Assembly: GCA_019116045.1 (NCBI GenBank)
Contig: DXCK01000118.1
Span: forward strand, 1-41,367
Source of the DNA: Candidatus Bacteroides merdipullorum
GTDB lineage: Bacteria; Bacteroidota; Bacteroidia; Bacteroidales; Bacteroidaceae
Direction: 5' to 3'
DNA length: 41,367 nt
Within the stretch, counting starts at the first letter, position 1; every line of letters starts with the position of its first letter. The translations under genes were made by a program, and so were the position numbers. The notes beneath the pieces are model-generated. The model was not told where the DNA came from. It did no database searches and saw only the letters and a program-made list of their open reading frames with translations. Below are positions 6,614 to 13,729 of the stretch, piece after piece.

Positions 6614-7580
6614 AAAAAGCACTAGGCTTCAGCCTCAGCCCCACCGTCTCCTCCAGGTTGAACATCAGGTTCATGTTGTGAACGGCCTGGCCGCTGGCCC
6701 CCTTCAGCAGATTGTCGATGCAGGAGATGATGAGCAGCTTGTCGTCGTGCTTCTCCAGGTGGAGGAGGCACTTGTTAGTGTTCACCACTTGCTTCAGGTC
6801 GATGTTCTTGTCGACGAGGAACGTGAAGGAATCCTCCGCGTAATACTCCTCGTAGATGCGCGTCAGCTCCTCCAGGCTGCACTTGTTCTTCACCACGATG
6901 GTCGCGAAGATGCCCCGGGGGAAGTCGCCGCGGTAGGGGATGAAGTCGACGCTGGCCGTGAAGCTGTTTTGCAGTTGCCGGAGCGATTGGCGGATTTCGG
7001 GCACGTGCTGGTGTTCGAAGGCCTTGTAGACGCTCAGGTTATTGTTGCGCCAACTGAAGTGGCTGGTGGCCGAGGGTTTGACGCCCGCCCCGGTGCTGCC
7101 CGTGATGGCGTTCACCATGATGTCGTCGTTCAGCATCAGGTGTTTGGCCAGGGGGAGCAGGCCGAGCTGGATGCAGGTGGCGAAGCAGCCGGGGTTGGCC
7201 ACGTGGCTGGAGCGGCAGATGGCGCGGCGGTTCAGTTCCGGCAGGCCGTAGATGAAGTCGTTGCCCTCGGCCTTGAGGCGGTAGTCCATCGAGAGGTCCA
7301 CCACTTTCAGCCCTTCCGGCAGTTGGTGGCTGTCGATGAATTTGCGCGTGTCGCCGTGGGCGGTGCAGAAGAAGAGGCAGTCTATCTCGTCCAGCGGCAG
7401 GCGGTCGGTGAAGCGCAGGTCGGTCTCGCCGTAGAGACCCTCGTGCACGTCGGTCACGCGGCAGCCGGCATGGCTGGTGCTGTTGATGAAGACAATCTCT
7501 GCTTCCGGGTGGTTGATGAGCAGGCGGATGAGCTCGCCGGCCGTGTAGCCGGCCCCGCCGATGATTCCTATCTTTATCAT
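6612..7580 (-). CDS. argC: N-acetyl(succinyl)-gamma-glutamyl-phosphate reductase
   Basis: This 322-residue NADPH-dependent reductase converts N-acyl-glutamyl-phosphate to the semialdehyde. The N-terminal dinucleotide fold IKIGIIGGAGYTAGEL (2-17) and the catalytic cysteine C132 in HVANPGCFATC identify it, and GSTGAGVKPSATSHF follows. The frame starts seven codons further up at 7601, but ATG 7580 begins at the Rossmann strand and leaves a 10-bp gap to the pspC-like gene. It overlaps the S23 start by TAATG at its 3' end. As with argD, the acyl group may be succinyl in this group of bacteria. Confidence 0.93.
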   Translation of the reverse strand: MIKIGIIGGAGYTAGELIRLLINHPEAEIVFINSTSHAGCRVTDVHEGLYGETDLRFTDRLPLDEIDCLFFCTAHGDTRKFIDSHQLPEGLKVVDLSMDYRLKAEGNDFIYGLPELNRRAICRSSHVANPGCFATCIQLGLLPLAKHLMLNDDIMVNAITGSTGAGVKPSATSHFSWRNNNLSVYKAFEHQHVPEIRQSLRQLQNSFTASVDFIPYRGDFPRGIFATIVVKNKCSLEELTRIYEEYYAEDSFTFLVDKNIDLKQVVNTNKCLLHLEKHDDKLLIISCIDNLLKGASGQAVHNMNLMFNLEETVGLRLKPSAF

Positions 7581-7590
7581 ACGCAATGGG

Positions 7591-7800
7591 TTAGTGGACA
7601 ATCGGGTTCTTGTCTTCCGGTATCACCAGCATCAGGATGAGGTAGACGATGACGCCGGCAAAGGCGGTGAAGACGCTGAGCAGCGCGTAGATGACGCGGA
7701 TGACCGTGGGGTCCATGTTCACGTAGTTGGCGATGCCGGCGCAGACGCCGGCCAGCATGCGCCCCGTGCGGGGGCGGGTGAGTTTCTTGGGATTGTCCAT
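7591..7800 (-). CDS. PspC-domain small membrane protein
   Basis: The 69-residue protein starts with the PspC signature KKLTRPRTGRMLAGVCAGIANYVNMDPTVIRVIYALL and has one hydrophobic segment (about 37-60) ending in LMLVIPEDK. PspC domains in Proteobacteria act in the phage-shock membrane-stress response; short standalone Bacteroidetes versions have no established role. It sits inside the arginine cluster, 10 bp upstream of argC, so it should be cotranscribed. I see no sequence reason for it to act in arginine synthesis. Confidence 0.85.
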   Translation of the reverse strand: MDNPKKLTRPRTGRMLAGVCAGIANYVNMDPTVIRVIYALLSVFTAFAGVIVYLILMLVIPEDKNPIVH

Positions 7801-7854
7801 GGGGTTATTGTCTTTGGTTTGGTAATTGTTGTTTACACTGGGTTTGTCCGGACA

Positions 7855-7942
7855 TCAGACGGCGTTTGATGTAAGATCAGACGGCGTCTGTGGTGACCTC
7901 AAACGGCGTCTGTGGTAGTCACAAACGGCGTCTGTGGTCGGC
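7855..7942. repeat. Tandem array, 22-bp pitch, with CAGACGGCGTCTG dyads
   Basis: There are four units starting at 7855, 7877, 7899 and 7921. Unit 2 contains the perfect 13-bp dyad CAGACGGCGTCTG (7878-7890). Unit 1 extends it to 19 bp (7853-7871) with one G-T pair. Units 3 and 4 have CAAAC in place of CAGAC, breaking one pair. The array lies between argG and the pspC-like gene. Confidence 0.8.
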
Positions 7943-7949
7943 AGCCCCG

Positions 7950-7983
7950 CCACCTGCCCCACAGATACTTCTGGGGCGGGTGG
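7950..7983. other. GC-rich hairpin downstream of argG
   Basis: CCACCTGCCCCA (7950-7961) pairs with TGGGGCGGGTGG (7972-7983) across a 10-base loop with one G-T pair. There is no T-run on the minus strand, so it is more likely an RNA-stabilising or processing hairpin inside the arginine transcript than a terminator. Confidence 0.5.
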
Positions 7984-8026
7984 GGAGGTTGTGCCGGGTT
8001 GTTCAGAATCTTTTACAGACGGAGAC

Positions 8027-9229
8027 TCACTCCATCTCGTCGCGGTGGCAGGCGTAGTAGGCGCGCAGCGGGGTCGATAGCACCTTGATGAAGCCCTTGG
8101 CGTCCTCGGCCGTCCAGCCCTTCTGCATCTCGCCGTATTCGCCGAACTTGTTCTTCACCAGGTCGTCCGCGCTCTCCACGCCCACGGTGTGGAAGCCGTA
8201 GGGGCGCAGTTCGAGGATGGCCGTGCCGTTGACGTTGCGTTGGCTGGAGACGAGCATGGCCTCGATGTCGCGCATCACCGGCTCCAGGTATTCGCTCTCG
8301 TGCAGGAACATGCCGTACCAGTTGGCCACCTGGTCCTTCCAGTACTGCTGCCATTTGCTCAGCGTGTACTTTTCGAGGAAGCGGTGTGCGCCTATGATGA
8401 GCATCGGTGCGGCGGCTTCGAAGCCCACGCGTCCCTTGATGCCGATGATGGTGTCGCCCACGTGCATGTCGCGGCCGATGGCGTAGGCGGCTCCAATCTC
8501 CTCCACACGCTGGATGGCCCGGATGGGGTCGTCGATGCGTTCGCCGTTCACGGCCTTCAGTTCGCCCTGCTCGAAGGTCAGTTTCAACTGTTCGGTGCCC
8601 TCCTTGGTGCAGTGCTTCAGGTAGGCGCTCTCCGGCAGTCCCTGTGCCGAGTCGAGGATTTCACCCCCGCAGATGCTCGTTCCCCAGATGCCGACGTTGT
8701 AGGAATACTTCAACTTGGCGAAGTCGGCGGCAAAACCGTGCTGGTTCAGGTAGTCAATCTCCTCCTGTCGGCTCAGGGCCATGTCGCGGGTCAGGGTGAT
8801 AATCTCCACGCCCGGCGCCATGACGAGGAACGTCATGTCGAACCTCACCTGGTCGTTGCCCGCGCCTGTCGAGCCGTGTGCGATGGCGTCCGCCCCAATC
8901 TCGTTGGCATAGCGCGCGATGGCCAGTGCCTGGAAGATGCGCTCCGAGCTGACCGAGATGGGGTAGGTTCCGTTGCGCAGCACGTTGCCGAAGACCATGT
9001 ACTTCAGGCTCTTCTCGTAGTACTCGTGCGTCACGTCCAGCGTCACATACTTCGTCGCGCCCAGCTTGTAGGCGTTCTCTTCGTTCGTTTTGAGCTGTTC
9101 GGCGCTGAACCCTCCCGTGTTGGCACAGGCCGCATGTACTTCATACCCTTTTTCCTTGGCCAGATACATCACGGTGAACGAGGTGTCCAGCCCGCCGCTA
9201 AATGCGACTACAACTTTCTTTTTTTCCAT
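8027..9229 (-). CDS. argG: Argininosuccinate synthase
   Basis: This 400-residue enzyme joins citrulline and aspartate with ATP to give argininosuccinate. It begins MEKKKVVVAFSGGLDTSFTVM, with the ATP-pyrophosphatase loop SGGLDTS at 11-17. The conserved AHGSTGAGNDQVRF (about 118-131) and SICGGEILD follow. Length is normal for the family. Upstream toward the GNAT gene lies an ORF-less inverted-arm element. Downstream lie a 22-bp tandem array and a hairpin before the pspC-like gene. Confidence 0.95.
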   Translation of the reverse strand: MEKKKVVVAFSGGLDTSFTVMYLAKEKGYEVHAACANTGGFSAEQLKTNEENAYKLGATKYVTLDVTHEYYEKSLKYMVFGNVLRNGTYPISVSSERIFQALAIARYANEIGADAIAHGSTGAGNDQVRFDMTFLVMAPGVEIITLTRDMALSRQEEIDYLNQHGFAADFAKLKYSYNVGIWGTSICGGEILDSAQGLPESAYLKHCTKEGTEQLKLTFEQGELKAVNGERIDDPIRAIQRVEEIGAAYAIGRDMHVGDTIIGIKGRVGFEAAAPMLIIGAHRFLEKYTLSKWQQYWKDQVANWYGMFLHESEYLEPVMRDIEAMLVSSQRNVNGTAILELRPYGFHTVGVESADDLVKNKFGEYGEMQKGWTAEDAKGFIKVLSTPLRAYYACHRDEME

Positions 9230-9236
9230 ATCGTTT

Positions 9237-9390
9237 AATGAAGAATTAAGAATGAAGAATGAAGAATGCCCGTGTGCTCCTCATTCTTCTTCTGATGGTT
9301 TATACTCTCTATTTATTATAATGAAAGGATGGAGTGAAAGAATGTAGAGTCCGCATGGGATTCTTCATTCTTCGTTCTTCATTCTTCATT
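9237..9390. repeat. ORF-less inverted-arm element, GAAGAAT type
   Basis: The left arm (9237-9268) and the inverted right arm (9360-9390) enclose 91 bp with no credible ORF. The right arm is identical over 31 bases to the right arm of the S23-bearing element (6583-6613). The left arm is identical over 30 bases to 2232-2261. The element fills the whole argG-GNAT gap. The inner 91 bp do not resemble S23. The element may form a long hairpin in the arginine transcript or contain an internal promoter for argG, but no clear TAnnTTTG box was found. Confidence 0.75.
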
Positions 9391-9947
9391 TAGATTTTGT
9401 CCTCCTCGTGCAGCTTGGGGTCGTAGAGCATCGCCGTGCAGATGCAGAACTTTCGGTTCTTGGCCACCAGGATGTCGTGGTTGATGCAGCCCTCGCAACC
9501 CTTCCAGAACGCCTCGTCGTCGGTCAACTCGTTGAAGGTCACCGGCACGTATCCCAACTCCGTGTTCATCTTCATCACCGCCGCGCCACTGGTCAGGCTG
9601 AATATCTTGGCCCACGGCCAGCGCAGCCGTGCCAGCCGGAACGACGCCTGCTTGATGCGCTTGGCCAGTCCGATGCCCTGGTACTTGGGGTGTACGATGA
9701 GGCCCGACGTGGCCACATACTGCTTGTTCCCCCAGCTCTCTATGTAGGTGAAGCCGGCAAACTCGTCTCCGTTCAGGGCGATGATGGCCTTGCCTTCCTT
9801 CATCTTGGTTGCCAGATACTCGTGTGTGCGTTCGGCGATGCCGGTGCCGCGCTTTTTGGCCGCCTCTCTGATGGTGTCCAGAATTGTATCTACATAAACT
9901 TCGTGTGAGGCATCAGCCACCATCACGTCAATCTGCATTACATCCAT
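9390..9947 (-). CDS. GNAT acyltransferase, candidate N-acylglutamate synthase of arginine synthesis
   Basis: The 185-residue protein has a GNAT core: acceptor-side helices, the strand IALNGDEFAGFTYIES, and the acyl-CoA pyrophosphate loop at VHPKYQGIGLAKRIKQ (Q/RxxGxG/A-type). A cysteine-rich tail (GCEGCINHD, CICTAML) is unusual for the fold and might bind metal. It lies between argR and argG, and the window has no argA or argJ. I recall that the Bacteroides gene in this position is needed for arginine synthesis and has been proposed as N-acetyl/succinyl-glutamate synthase. That would make it the first enzyme of the pathway. Acyl donor specificity cannot be read here. Confidence 0.75.
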   Translation of the reverse strand: MDVMQIDVMVADASHEVYVDTILDTIREAAKKRGTGIAERTHEYLATKMKEGKAIIALNGDEFAGFTYIESWGNKQYVATSGLIVHPKYQGIGLAKRIKQASFRLARLRWPWAKIFSLTSGAAVMKMNTELGYVPVTFNELTDDEAFWKGCEGCINHDILVAKNRKFCICTAMLYDPKLHEEDKI

Positions 9948-9998
9948 TTCTTTTCTTTGCTAAATCTTATGTTAGTCCTATTCTTGTTGTCAGTCCGG

Positions 9999-10484
9999 TC
10001 ATCCCCTCAGGTTGGGGATGACGCTGGCCAGGAATTGCCTTATCTCGCCGTGCGTCACGTGCTCGGCCAGCACCAGCATGATGGTGTCGTCGCCCGCGAT
10101 GGTTCCGAGGATGGCAGGGCAGTCGCGGTTGTCGATGTCGTAGGCGATGCTGCTGGCATAGCCCGGCCGTGTGCGTACGATGGCGATGTTGTGCGAGAAT
10201 TGCAAGGAGATGAAGCCGTTGCTCTGCATCATCTCTCCGGCCGTCTGGTGGCTCGGACGCTTGTACAGGACGTCGTTGGGCAGCACGTAGACGTATCGTC
10301 CGTGCACGTTGGCCGCCTTGGCCACTTTCAGTTGCTTCAAGTCACGCGACAGGGTGGCCTGCGTCAGCCCGAAGCCTTCCTGTGCCAGTGCTTGCAGCAG
10401 TTCCTCCTGCGAGCCTATTTCCTGGCTCGAGATAATCATCTTGATGGCATCCTGCCTGTCGGCTTTCTTCTTGTTGTTCTGCAT
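9999..10484 (-). CDS. argR: Arginine repressor ArgR
   Basis: The 161-residue protein has an N-terminal winged HTH (about 8-70: SSQEIGSQEELLQALAQEGF, then TQATLSRDLKQL, the ArgR recognition helix) and a C-terminal arginine-binding hexamerisation domain (about 85-157, with AGDDTIMLV containing the GDD-type arginine contacts). It is the first gene of the minus-strand cluster, 51 bp ahead of the GNAT gene. It probably represses itself and the arginine genes when arginine is plentiful. Confidence 0.93.
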   Translation of the reverse strand: MQNNKKKADRQDAIKMIISSQEIGSQEELLQALAQEGFGLTQATLSRDLKQLKVAKAANVHGRYVYVLPNDVLYKRPSHQTAGEMMQSNGFISLQFSHNIAIVRTRPGYASSIAYDIDNRDCPAILGTIAGDDTIMLVLAEHVTHGEIRQFLASVIPNLRG

Positions 10485-10485
10485 A

Positions 10486-10537
10486 AATATTCCTTATTTG
10501 CGCTGCAAAAGTAGTCATTGTTGGAAGAATATGCAAG
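10486..10537 (-). promoter_or_regulatory. argR operon promoter, possible ARG-box region
   Basis: On the minus strand a TACTTTTG box (10506-10513) is preceded after 19 bp by a TTGC -33 element (around 10533-10537), a good match to the Bacteroides promoter. Between it and the ATG lies an AT-rich partial palindrome, AAATATTCCTTATTT (10486-10500 on +), a weak ARG-box candidate. The operator assignment is tentative. Confidence 0.55.
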
Positions 10538-10623
10538 CATAATTCGTTTTTTTGTCGGTTCTATGCAATTTTAACGTTCCTTCTGCCTGGACAGGCCGGC
10601 GCAGGGGGTGTGTGGCGGGTTTT

Positions 10624-10690
10624 CCTCTTCCGGACAAGAGGCGCGCTTCTTCCGGACGAGAACCGTGCTTCTGCTTCGGCGTTTGCAAAT
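10624..10690. repeat. Short tandem array, 22-bp pitch
   Basis: Three degenerate units share CTTCCGGAC- or CTTCTTCCGG-like cores placed 22 bp apart (10627, 10649, and a diverged third near 10668-10671). The first forms the dyad CCTCTT-6-AAGAGG (10624-10641), the second TTCT-8-AGAA (10647-10662). It lies between the divergent argR and GH78 promoters. Confidence 0.55.
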
Positions 10691-10706
10691 AATCTGTACT
10701 AAAGGC

Positions 10707-10737
10707 TTGCAAACCTCAAAAAATCTGCTTACATTTG
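10707..10737 (+). promoter_or_regulatory. Promoter of the GH78 gene
   Basis: TTG (10707-10709) and TACATTTG (10730-10737) are separated by 20 bp, matching the Bacteroides promoter pattern and lying just before the ATG at 10754. The rhamnosidase can therefore be transcribed on its own. Confidence 0.6.
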
Positions 10738-10753
10738 TTTCGTTATTCGAGTT

Positions 10754-13528
10754 ATGAAACACAAAACCACAGACAGAACCGTGAAAGGCAAATTACTTTG
10801 GATGATGTTCGCCGTCATCATTTTCGGTGTACTTCCGGCATGTGCCCGGGGAGTGCAGGTCGTTTCCTTGAAAACAGAAATGCGCGTCAATCCGGTGGGG
10901 ATAGACAATCCCGCCCCGATGTTGAGCTGGCAACTGGCCTCCGACCGCAACCATGTTTCCCAACTATCTTATCGCATCCTGGTAGCTTCGTCGCTGCGCA
11001 AATTGGCCGATGACGTGGGCGACTTGTGGGACTCGGGCGAAGTCCGTTCTTCGCAGACGCTCTACATCCCCTACGGCGGACGCCCGCTGGAAGGCGGCAT
11101 GAAGTGCTATTGGAAGGTTCGGGTGCGTACCAATCGCGGACGCTCGGCCTGGAGCGTGCCCGCCACGTGGGTCACCGGCATGATGTCTCCCCTGTCGTGG
11201 AAGGCACAGTGGTTGGGTGGAAACTTCCCCGGCGATGACCGCATGAGCCACGTGCCCGCCCGCTATTTCCGCAAGACTTTCACCCTCGGCGGACAGGTCC
11301 GTCAAGCCACGCTCTTCGTCTGCGGCCAAGGACTGTACGAGGCTTGGGTGAACGGCCAGAAGACAGGAGACTACGAGCTGGCTCCAGCCTCCACTGAATA
11401 CGAAAAGAAACTATATTATAATGTATATGACGTGACTTGCCACCTCCGCGAAGGCTGGAACGCCTTGGGCGTGCTGGTGGGCAACGGCCCTTTCGTGAAA
11501 GAACGCATCCAGAACCGGGGCGAGGGTTACGGCCTGCCTACGATGCAGGCGCAACTGGAGCTGGTGTACGAAGACGGAAGGCGCGAGACCATCGTGTCGG
11601 ACACCAGTTGGAAGTGCACCGTCGACGGCCCAATCCGCGCCAATAGCGAATTTGACGGCGAGGTCTATGACGCCCGCCGCGAGATGTCCGGTTGGACACG
11701 GTCGGATTTCGACGATTCCGCTTGGGAGGAAGCACGGCAGGTCAATCCTCCCTCGGGCGGGCAACTGGTCTACCAGTTTAGTCCGCTCATGAAGGTGCAA
11801 GCCACCCTTCGCCCCCTCAGCATCCGCCCGTTGCGTCCCGGCGTCTATATCATGGACATGGGGCAGAACATGACCGGTTGGGTACGTGCCCGCCTGAACG
11901 GCACGCAGGCTGGTGACACCCTGCGCATGCGCTTTGCCGAGACGCTCCGACCCGACGGTTCGCTCTACACAGACAACCTGCGTTCGGCCCGTCCCTGCGA
12001 TGTCTACATAGCCAAGGGAGCTAAAGAAGAAATCTGGCGCCCCACGTTCACCTACCACGGCTTCCGCTACGTTGAGCTGCAAGGCTTCCGCACCCCGCCC
12101 AAGCCCGAAGATTTCGAAGGACAGATGGTCTACGACGAAATGCCCACCACCGGATATATCGAGACCTCGGATACACTGTTCAACCAAATCTGCCGCAACG
12201 CCTGGTGGGGCATCGCAGGCAACTACAAAGGCTTGCCCCTCGACTGTCCGCAGCGCGACGAGCGGCTGGGTTGGTTGGGCGACCGCGTTACCGGCTCTTT
12301 GGGCGAGGCATACTTCTTCGACAACCACCTGCTCTACGCCAAGTGGCTGGACGACATCCGTGACGCCCAGCGCGACAACGGCAGCATCAGCGATGTTTCC
12401 CCCAGCTATTGGGATGTCTACAACGATGATGTCAGTTGGCCCGCCGCCTACTTCACCGTGGCGCAGATGCTCTACCACCAATACGGCGACCTCCGCCCCC
12501 TGCGCCGCCACTACCCCTCCATGAAGAAGTGGATGGACTACATGCGCGATGGCTACCTGAAAGACGGCCTGATGCCCCGCGATACCTACGGTGACTGGTG
12601 TCTGCCGCCCGAACGCCAGGAGTTGATACATTCGCAAGACTCGACCCGCATCACCAACGGCACCCTTATCGGTACTGCTTTCTACTATTATTTATCGTGC
12701 CTGATGGCACGCAATGCCGGTCTGTTGGGGCAATCGGCCGATTCTGTTGCCTTCGCGGCCCAAGCCGAACAGGTTAAGGCCGCTTTCAACCGTGCCTTCT
12801 TCCACCCCGAACAAAGTTGTTACGACAACAATACCGTCACGGCCAACATCCTTCCTCTGCGCTTTGGCATGGTGCCCCAAGGGCATGAACGGAAAGTCTT
12901 CGACCACATTGTCCAAAAGACGGAAAACGATTGGCAGAGCCATATCAGTACGGGTGTCATAGGCGGTCAGCAATTGATGCGCGGCCTTTCGGATTACGGA
13001 CGCACTGACCTGGCTTGGCGTATCGCCACCAACGACACCTATCCCAGTTGGGGCTATATGGCTCGCAACGGGGCCACCACCATCTGGGAATTGTGGAACG
13101 GAAACACGGCCGACCCCTCCATGAACTCCGGCAACCATGTGATGTTGCTGGGCGATCTCATGCTCTGGGCCTACCATTACTTGGGCGGCATAGGCAATGC
13201 GCCGGGGCACGTCGGTTTCGAACGCTTGCAACTGAAGCCTTACCTTGCGTCTGGATTGGACTACGTAAACGCTTCTTATGAGTCGGTACACGGACGCATC
13301 ACCAGCTCTTGGCAGTTGGAGGGTGGATACTTCCACTGGGAGATACAGATTCCATGCAATACTTCCGCTTTTGTTTACCTTCCTTTGGCAGATGGAAATC
13401 TGGCCGATGCCGACCGTCGTCAGGTGGAAAAAGCAGGCGGGGTTTTCCTTCGGACGGAGCACGGATATGCTGTTTTCACCTTCCCTTCGGGACACTATCG
13501 GCTGAAAATTTCCTATAAAAAACACTAA
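10754..13528 (+). CDS. GH78 alpha-L-rhamnosidase, lipoprotein
   Basis: The 924-residue protein removes terminal alpha-L-rhamnose from glycans. A signal peptide ends in the lipobox LPAC (C30), so it is probably anchored in a membrane facing the periplasm or surface. Domains in order are an N-terminal Fn3/beta-sandwich region (about 35-145), rhamnose-binding beta domains (about 150-450) with the family motif around MDMGQNMTGW (367-376), the (alpha/alpha)6 catalytic barrel (about 460-810), and a C-terminal beta-sandwich. The GH78 acidic motif LDCPQRDERLGWLGD (496-510, with E503) and the second catalytic Glu in TTIWELWNG (E779) are intact. It is 201 bp upstream of the SusC gene with its own promoter, so it may belong to PUL1 or be a neighbour. 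Confidence 0.92.
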   Translation: MKHKTTDRTVKGKLLWMMFAVIIFGVLPACARGVQVVSLKTEMRVNPVGIDNPAPMLSWQLASDRNHVSQLSYRILVASSLRKLADDVGDLWDSGEVRSSQTLYIPYGGRPLEGGMKCYWKVRVRTNRGRSAWSVPATWVTGMMSPLSWKAQWLGGNFPGDDRMSHVPARYFRKTFTLGGQVRQATLFVCGQGLYEAWVNGQKTGDYELAPASTEYEKKLYYNVYDVTCHLREGWNALGVLVGNGPFVKERIQNRGEGYGLPTMQAQLELVYEDGRRETIVSDTSWKCTVDGPIRANSEFDGEVYDARREMSGWTRSDFDDSAWEEARQVNPPSGGQLVYQFSPLMKVQATLRPLSIRPLRPGVYIMDMGQNMTGWVRARLNGTQAGDTLRMRFAETLRPDGSLYTDNLRSARPCDVYIAKGAKEEIWRPTFTYHGFRYVELQGFRTPPKPEDFEGQMVYDEMPTTGYIETSDTLFNQICRNAWWGIAGNYKGLPLDCPQRDERLGWLGDRVTGSLGEAYFFDNHLLYAKWLDDIRDAQRDNGSISDVSPSYWDVYNDDVSWPAAYFTVAQMLYHQYGDLRPLRRHYPSMKKWMDYMRDGYLKDGLMPRDTYGDWCLPPERQELIHSQDSTRITNGTLIGTAFYYYLSCLMARNAGLLGQSADSVAFAAQAEQVKAAFNRAFFHPEQSCYDNNTVTANILPLRFGMVPQGHERKVFDHIVQKTENDWQSHISTGVIGGQQLMRGLSDYGRTDLAWRIATNDTYPSWGYMARNGATTIWELWNGNTADPSMNSGNHVMLLGDLMLWAYHYLGGIGNAPGHVGFERLQLKPYLASGLDYVNASYESVHGRITSSWQLEGGYFHWEIQIPCNTSAFVYLPLADGNLADADRRQVEKAGGVFLRTEHGYAVFTFPSGHYRLKISYKKH

Positions 13529-13657
13529 GAAATACCACAAAACGTGCATAAAAAGGCAATGGAATGAACGAAAAGTATTAAAAAAAAGAAATAAATACTT
13601 CTGAAAGACAGACGATTAACTTTCTAAGAACAATATCTGTTATTTTTTGACCAATTT

Positions 13658-13692
13658 TTTGCATAGACGCAGAGGCGGTTATGTTACTTTTG
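13658..13692 (+). promoter_or_regulatory. Promoter of the PUL1 susC operon
   Basis: A TACTTTTG box (13685-13692) follows a TTTG at 13658-13661 by 23 bp, slightly wide for the -33/-7 pair. It lies within the 201-bp AT-rich gap after the GH78 gene. The gap holds no ORF or repeat array, and its upstream half (13530-13655) is the likely binding region for the hybrid regulator. Confidence 0.5.
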
Positions 13693-13729
13693 CCGAGTCA
13701 AATTAATGTAGGTTCTTAAATTTTTTATC

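Noticed and set aside
9237..9390. GAAGAAT arms as ARG-box operators
   Set aside because: The AT-rich arms faintly resemble ARG boxes, but the same arm occurs next to the non-arginine XRE-cupin/ligase pair, so a repeat element is the better explanation.
1..10500. Higher GC in the first 10 kb as a sign of horizontal transfer
   Set aside because: The genes are conserved core metabolism in the expected Bacteroides order, so the difference more likely reflects gene class or codon bias.
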